From positions 1 to 6,280 of the forward strand of contig JAJYMD010000226.1 of NCBI GenBank assembly GCA_021787255.1: a DNA stretch of 6,280 nt, given 5' to 3'. Origin of the DNA: Actinomycetes bacterium (GTDB lineage: Bacteria; Actinomycetota; Acidimicrobiia; Acidimicrobiales; RAAP-2). Made by a program: the position numbers and the translations under genes. How positions within the stretch are numbered: position 1 is the stretch's first letter; every line of letters begins with the position of its first letter. Under the pieces are notes generated by a model, which worked only from the letters and a program-made list of their open reading frames with translations, ran no database searches and was not told the origin of the DNA. Below are positions 3,550 through 6,280 of this stretch, piece by piece.

Positions 3550-6204
3550 TCAGCGGTCCTCCACGGTCCGGAGCGCGAGGGCGAGCCGCCCTCCCGCGCG
3601 CATCCGTTCGCCGAAGCGCACGTTCACCGCGAGCTGCTCGAGGGTCTGGACGACCCTGCGCTGGCCGACGGTCAGGGGGTGGTCGGTGAGGAAGGCCGTG
3701 ACGTCGGCGGCGAGCGCAGGGTCCCTGCACAGCGCGCGCACGGACGAGACCATCGACGCGTGGCTCACGTCGGGGAACCGGTCCACGAGGGTCGACCACT
3801 CCGTCTTCACCTGTTCGAAGATCGCCGGGCCGCCGACGCGGTTGGCGAGCAGCGCGCGCACGAGGAAGGGGCCGTCCTGGCGCCGGACCTCCCCTACGGC
3901 CAGTTCGAACGCGCGCCGGCACAGGCCGACGTCGGCGAAGGCGCCGAGCGCGAGGAGGTGCCTCCGCTCGTCCTGGGGGTTCGCGGGGTGGCGATAACGG
4001 TCCAGCACCGCGTCGAAGTCGTCCGCGCGGCCGTGGTCGGCGACGACGGCGAGCACCGCCGGCTCGAGGTCGGCGTCGATCGTCTCCTCGCCGCGACGCC
4101 ACGCGTCGAAGCGACGCGCGGCCTCGGCGCGTACCTCGGCTGTCGCCCCCGTCGTCCCGAGCGTCTCGACGAGGAGGGCGCGCAAGGTGGGGACGCGCTC
4201 GCCTTCTCCTTCCCTCGGGTCCCAGCCGACGGCCGCCGCGCGGGGGCCGAGCAGCGCCTGTGCGGCGGCCTGCACCCTCGGGCGGTCGGCGTCTTCTGCG
4301 ACCCGGTCGCACAGTCCGAGCGCAGCGGCGACGACGTGGTAGGTCTCCGGCCCCTCTTCTGCTGGGAGCCGAGCGGCGAGCTTCACGAGCTCGTCGAGCT
4401 CGGTCCTGCCGGCGAGCACGAGCGCCCAGGTGTCCGAGAGCAGCTCGAAGCGTTCGAGCGTGCTGAGCGACGCCAGGCGCCCGGCGAGCCAACCCCGGTG
4501 CTCGGGCCGGTACCCGACGCGGTAGAAGCCCCACCCCCCGGCGTTCACGAGGCCGACCTCACGGCTCCGGGGAGCCGGGAGCGGAGCGCTTCCCTCCGAG
4601 AGCAGCACGCGCCCGACGTCGCCGGCATTGCCCTCGCCGGCATTGCCCTCGCCGGCGTTGCCCTCTTCGCCCGCGGGGACCTCTCTCAGGAGCACGGGCA
4701 CGAACCACCGCTCGCCGATCGACGACTGGCCGTTCGGCGGGACGGGGAGGTAGGAGAAGGGCTCCTGGGTCAGCCCCGATGCATCCAGCTGGACGAGCGG
4801 GTGGCCGCCTTGGAGGATCCAGCTCTCGGCGACCGCGCGGATCGGCTCGCCGCTCACCTCTTCGAGGGCGCTCCAAAGGTCGCTGGTCACCGTGTTGCCG
4901 TATGCGTGCGCGTGCAGGTAGCGGCGCACCCCGTCCCGGAAGACGTCCGGGCCGAGGTACTGCTCGAGCATGCGCAGCACGCTCCCGCCCTTCTCGTAGG
5001 TGAGCGTGTCGAACATTCCGTCGGCCTCCTCGGGCGGGCCGACGGGGTACTCGATGGGGCGGGTCGCGTGGAGGCCGTCGACGGACATCGCCGACTCCCG
5101 CTCCAGCCCGAAGGAGGTCCACCGCTTCCACGCGGGCCGGAAGCGGTCCGTCGCCAGCACCTCCATGAAGGTCGCGAACGCCTCGTTCAGCCAGATCCCC
5201 TCCCACCACGCCATGGTGACGAGGTCCCCGAACCACATGTGCGCGATCTCGTGGTGGACGACGTCCGCCACGCGCTCGAGCTCGAGGCGAGACGCGTGCT
5301 CCGGGTCCACGAGCAACGCGCTCTCGCGGAAGGTGATGCAGCCGAGGTTCTCCATCGCGCCGTAGGCGAAGTCGGGGATCGCCACGAGGTCGAGCTTTTC
5401 CGCGGGATAGGGGATCGAGAAGTACTCGGGGAAGAGCTCGAGGGAGTGCCGGGCGACGTCCAGCGCGAAGGCGCAGAGGTGCTCCTTGCCCGGGACGTGG
5501 ACGACGCGGACCGGGACGCCGCCGACCTCGATCGGCTCGGTCGCGACGAGCGGCCCGACCACGAACGCGACGAGGTACGAGGACATCTTCATCGTGGGCG
5601 CGAACCGGACGCGTCGTTTCCTCACGCCCTCGACGACGACCGGCTCTTCTCCCACGACCGAAGAGTTCGAGTACGCGGCGAGCCCCTCGTCGACGACGAG
5701 GGACACCTCGAAGGTGGCCTTGCGGTCCGGCTCGTCCCAGCAGGGGAATGCGCGGCGCGCGTCGGTCGACTCCATCTGGGTCGTGGCGATGGTGCGGGTG
5801 CGGCCCTCCTCGTCGGTGAACGTCGAGCGGTAGAAGCCACGGAGCTTGTCGTTCAGCGTCCCGCTGAAGGCGAGCCGCACCGTTGCGTCTCCGGGCGCGA
5901 GCGGGCTCGCGAGCTCGAGCACGAGCCGTTCGGCCGCGTCGTCGGTGGACACGCCGGCCACGACGGCGTCACCGTTCGGGAGGATCACGGTTGCCGCACC
6001 GACCTGTAGCTCGGCCGCGTTCATGACGACGCGGTCGGTCTGCTCGAGGACGCGCACGTCGATCTCCACGGTGCCGGCGAACCGTGCCGCGTCGAGGTCG
6101 GGGACGAGCTCGAGGCGGTACGCGACCGGCTCGATCATCCGGGGGAGGCGGAACGGATCGGCCCTTGAGGGCGCGCTCGCGTGGGGTTCGGGGGCGGGGC
6201 GCAC
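3550..6204 (-). CDS. M1-family zinc aminopeptidase (aminopeptidase N / ERAP-like)
   Basis: Cleaves N-terminal residues from peptides; probably cytoplasmic, as no signal peptide is seen. 884 residues, numbered here from GTG 6204. The order is a beta-sandwich domain opening with DPFRLPRMIEPVAYRLEL (17-34), the GAMEN exopeptidase motif (282-286), HEIAH (318-322) with Glu319 as general base, WLNEAF (338-343) giving the third zinc ligand Glu341 (HExxH-x18-E), and TLTYEKGG (400-407) with the transition-state Tyr403. All expected catalytic residues are present. The C-terminal half is the helical ERAP1_C-like domain, entered at NAGGWGFYRVGY. Length is normal for the family, and it resembles puromycin-sensitive/Tricorn-factor-type M1 enzymes. 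An EGNAG repeat interrupts the middle. The frame also has TTG at 6210 and ATG at 6138; the latter would remove the conserved RLPR strand, and 6204 fits the -10 element at 6213-6218. First gene of a probable three-gene operon. Confidence 0.95.
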   Translation of the reverse strand: MRPAPEPHASAPSRADPFRLPRMIEPVAYRLELVPDLDAARFAGTVEIDVRVLEQTDRVVMNAAELQVGAATVILPNGDAVVAGVSTDDAAERLVLELASPLAPGDATVRLAFSGTLNDKLRGFYRSTFTDEEGRTRTIATTQMESTDARRAFPCWDEPDRKATFEVSLVVDEGLAAYSNSSVVGEEPVVVEGVRKRRVRFAPTMKMSSYLVAFVVGPLVATEPIEVGGVPVRVVHVPGKEHLCAFALDVARHSLELFPEYFSIPYPAEKLDLVAIPDFAYGAMENLGCITFRESALLVDPEHASRLELERVADVVHHEIAHMWFGDLVTMAWWEGIWLNEAFATFMEVLATDRFRPAWKRWTSFGLERESAMSVDGLHATRPIEYPVGPPEEADGMFDTLTYEKGGSVLRMLEQYLGPDVFRDGVRRYLHAHAYGNTVTSDLWSALEEVSGEPIRAVAESWILQGGHPLVQLDASGLTQEPFSYLPVPPNGQSSIGERWFVPVLLREVPAGEEGNAGEGNAGEGNAGDVGRVLLSEGSAPLPAPRSREVGLVNAGGWGFYRVGYRPEHRGWLAGRLASLSTLERFELLSDTWALVLAGRTELDELVKLAARLPAEEGPETYHVVAAALGLCDRVAEDADRPRVQAAAQALLGPRAAAVGWDPREGEGERVPTLRALLVETLGTTGATAEVRAEAARRFDAWRRGEETIDADLEPAVLAVVADHGRADDFDAVLDRYRHPANPQDERRHLLALGAFADVGLCRRAFELAVGEVRRQDGPFLVRALLANRVGGPAIFEQVKTEWSTLVDRFPDVSHASMVSSVRALCRDPALAADVTAFLTDHPLTVGQRRVVQTLEQLAVNVRFGERMRAGGRLALALRTVEDR
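4621..4665 (-). repeat. three tandem 15-bp repeats encoding (EGNAG)3 inside the aminopeptidase
   Basis: On the plus strand the 15-base unit GCCGGCATTGCCCTC occurs at 4621-4635, again without change at 4636-4650, and a third time at 4651-4665 with one base different. On the coding strand this is EGNAG three times, preceded by another Glu-rich stretch (VPAGEEGNAG). It corresponds to residues 514-528 from GTG 6204, between the catalytic domain and the helical C-terminal domain, probably a surface loop. The period is a multiple of three, so copy-number change would keep the frame. Confidence 0.9.
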
Positions 6205-6212
6205 GGACAACG

Positions 6213-6222
6213 ACGCTACCGT
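6213..6222. promoter_or_regulatory. overlapping divergent -10 elements (candidate bidirectional promoter)
   Basis: ACGCTACCGT reads TACCGT on the plus strand (6217-6222) and TAGCGT on the minus strand (6218-6213); the two hexamers share TA 6217-6218. Both fit the TAnnnT pattern of actinobacterial -10 sites. Counting six bases beyond each hexamer puts start points near 6229 (+) and 6206 (-), only 1-2 bases before GTG 6230 (+) and GTG 6204 (-). No Shine-Dalgarno site precedes either GTG, in keeping with leaderless transcripts. No clear -35 is seen on either side. Confidence 0.4.
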
Positions 6223-6229
6223 GACCGGA

Positions 6230-6280
6230 GTGGACCAGCCGAGCTCGACCCGTGACCGCGCCCACGCCCGTCCGCAGGCG
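6230..6280 (+). CDS. start of a divergent gene, product unrecognised (3' truncated)
   Basis: Seventeen codons (VDQPSSTRDRAHARPQA) are open from GTG 6230 to the window end. The frame also contains GTG at 6221, but that codon overlaps the candidate -10 element, so 6230 is preferred. The Pro/Arg/Ala-rich start resembles the unstructured N-termini common in high-GC genes and gives no clue to function. Support comes from the divergent arrangement and the well-spaced -10 site; the segment is too short to exclude a chance frame. Confidence 0.35.
   Translation, partial: MDQPSSTRDRAHARPQA

Noticed and set aside
3031..6009. A 992-codon open frame on the plus strand, antisense to the transporter and aminopeptidase
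   Set aside because: Its translation is rich in Arg, Ala, Gly and Glu with no domain or motif. It covers a minus-strand gene with complete catalytic residues. In DNA this GC-rich, stops are scarce and long antisense frames arise from codon bias.

Overview
The window is very GC-rich (roughly 70% by eye) and densely packed. Coding third positions are almost all G or C, GTG starts are common, and start/stop codons overlap. This points to a high-GC actinobacterium-type chromosome. The genus cannot be named from the sequence. No rRNA, tRNA, CRISPR array, insertion sequence or phage gene was seen, and no gap between genes reaches 300 bases.

Left third, plus strand: three tightly coupled genes read rightwards. 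They are the last 74 codons of a probable family-4-type glycosyltransferase (2-226), a class I SAM-dependent methyltransferase of the Methyltransf_11 type (220-993), and a toroid (alpha/alpha-barrel) protein of the kind often labelled 'prenyltransferase' (990-2204). The first pair overlaps through GTGCTGA and the second through ATGA, so one mRNA with translational coupling is likely. The set looks like a tailoring cassette for a glycosylated or lipid-linked product, but substrate and product are unknown.

Right two thirds, minus strand: three genes read leftwards. They are a full-length M1-family zinc aminopeptidase (6204-3550), a TMEM165/GDT1-family (UPF0016) cation transporter (3500-2904), and a class I SAM methyltransferase of the Methyltransf_24 type (2907-2167). 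The gap between the first two is 49 bp, and the last two share a GTGA overlap, so they probably form one operon. Its last gene converges on the toroid gene, and the two coding regions overlap tail to tail by 38 bp. Short GC hairpins lie on either side of that overlap.

Right edge: just upstream of the aminopeptidase is a ten-base segment (6213-6222) that reads as a TAnnnT -10 element on both strands, sharing one TA. It is placed to give nearly leaderless transcripts in both directions: the aminopeptidase from GTG at 6204, and a rightward gene from GTG at 6230 that leaves the window after 17 codons.

No clearly new defence or mobile system is visible. The points most worth following up are the uncharacterised glycosyltransferase-methyltransferase-toroid cassette, the Cys-paired tail of the toroid protein, and the symmetric divergent promoter.
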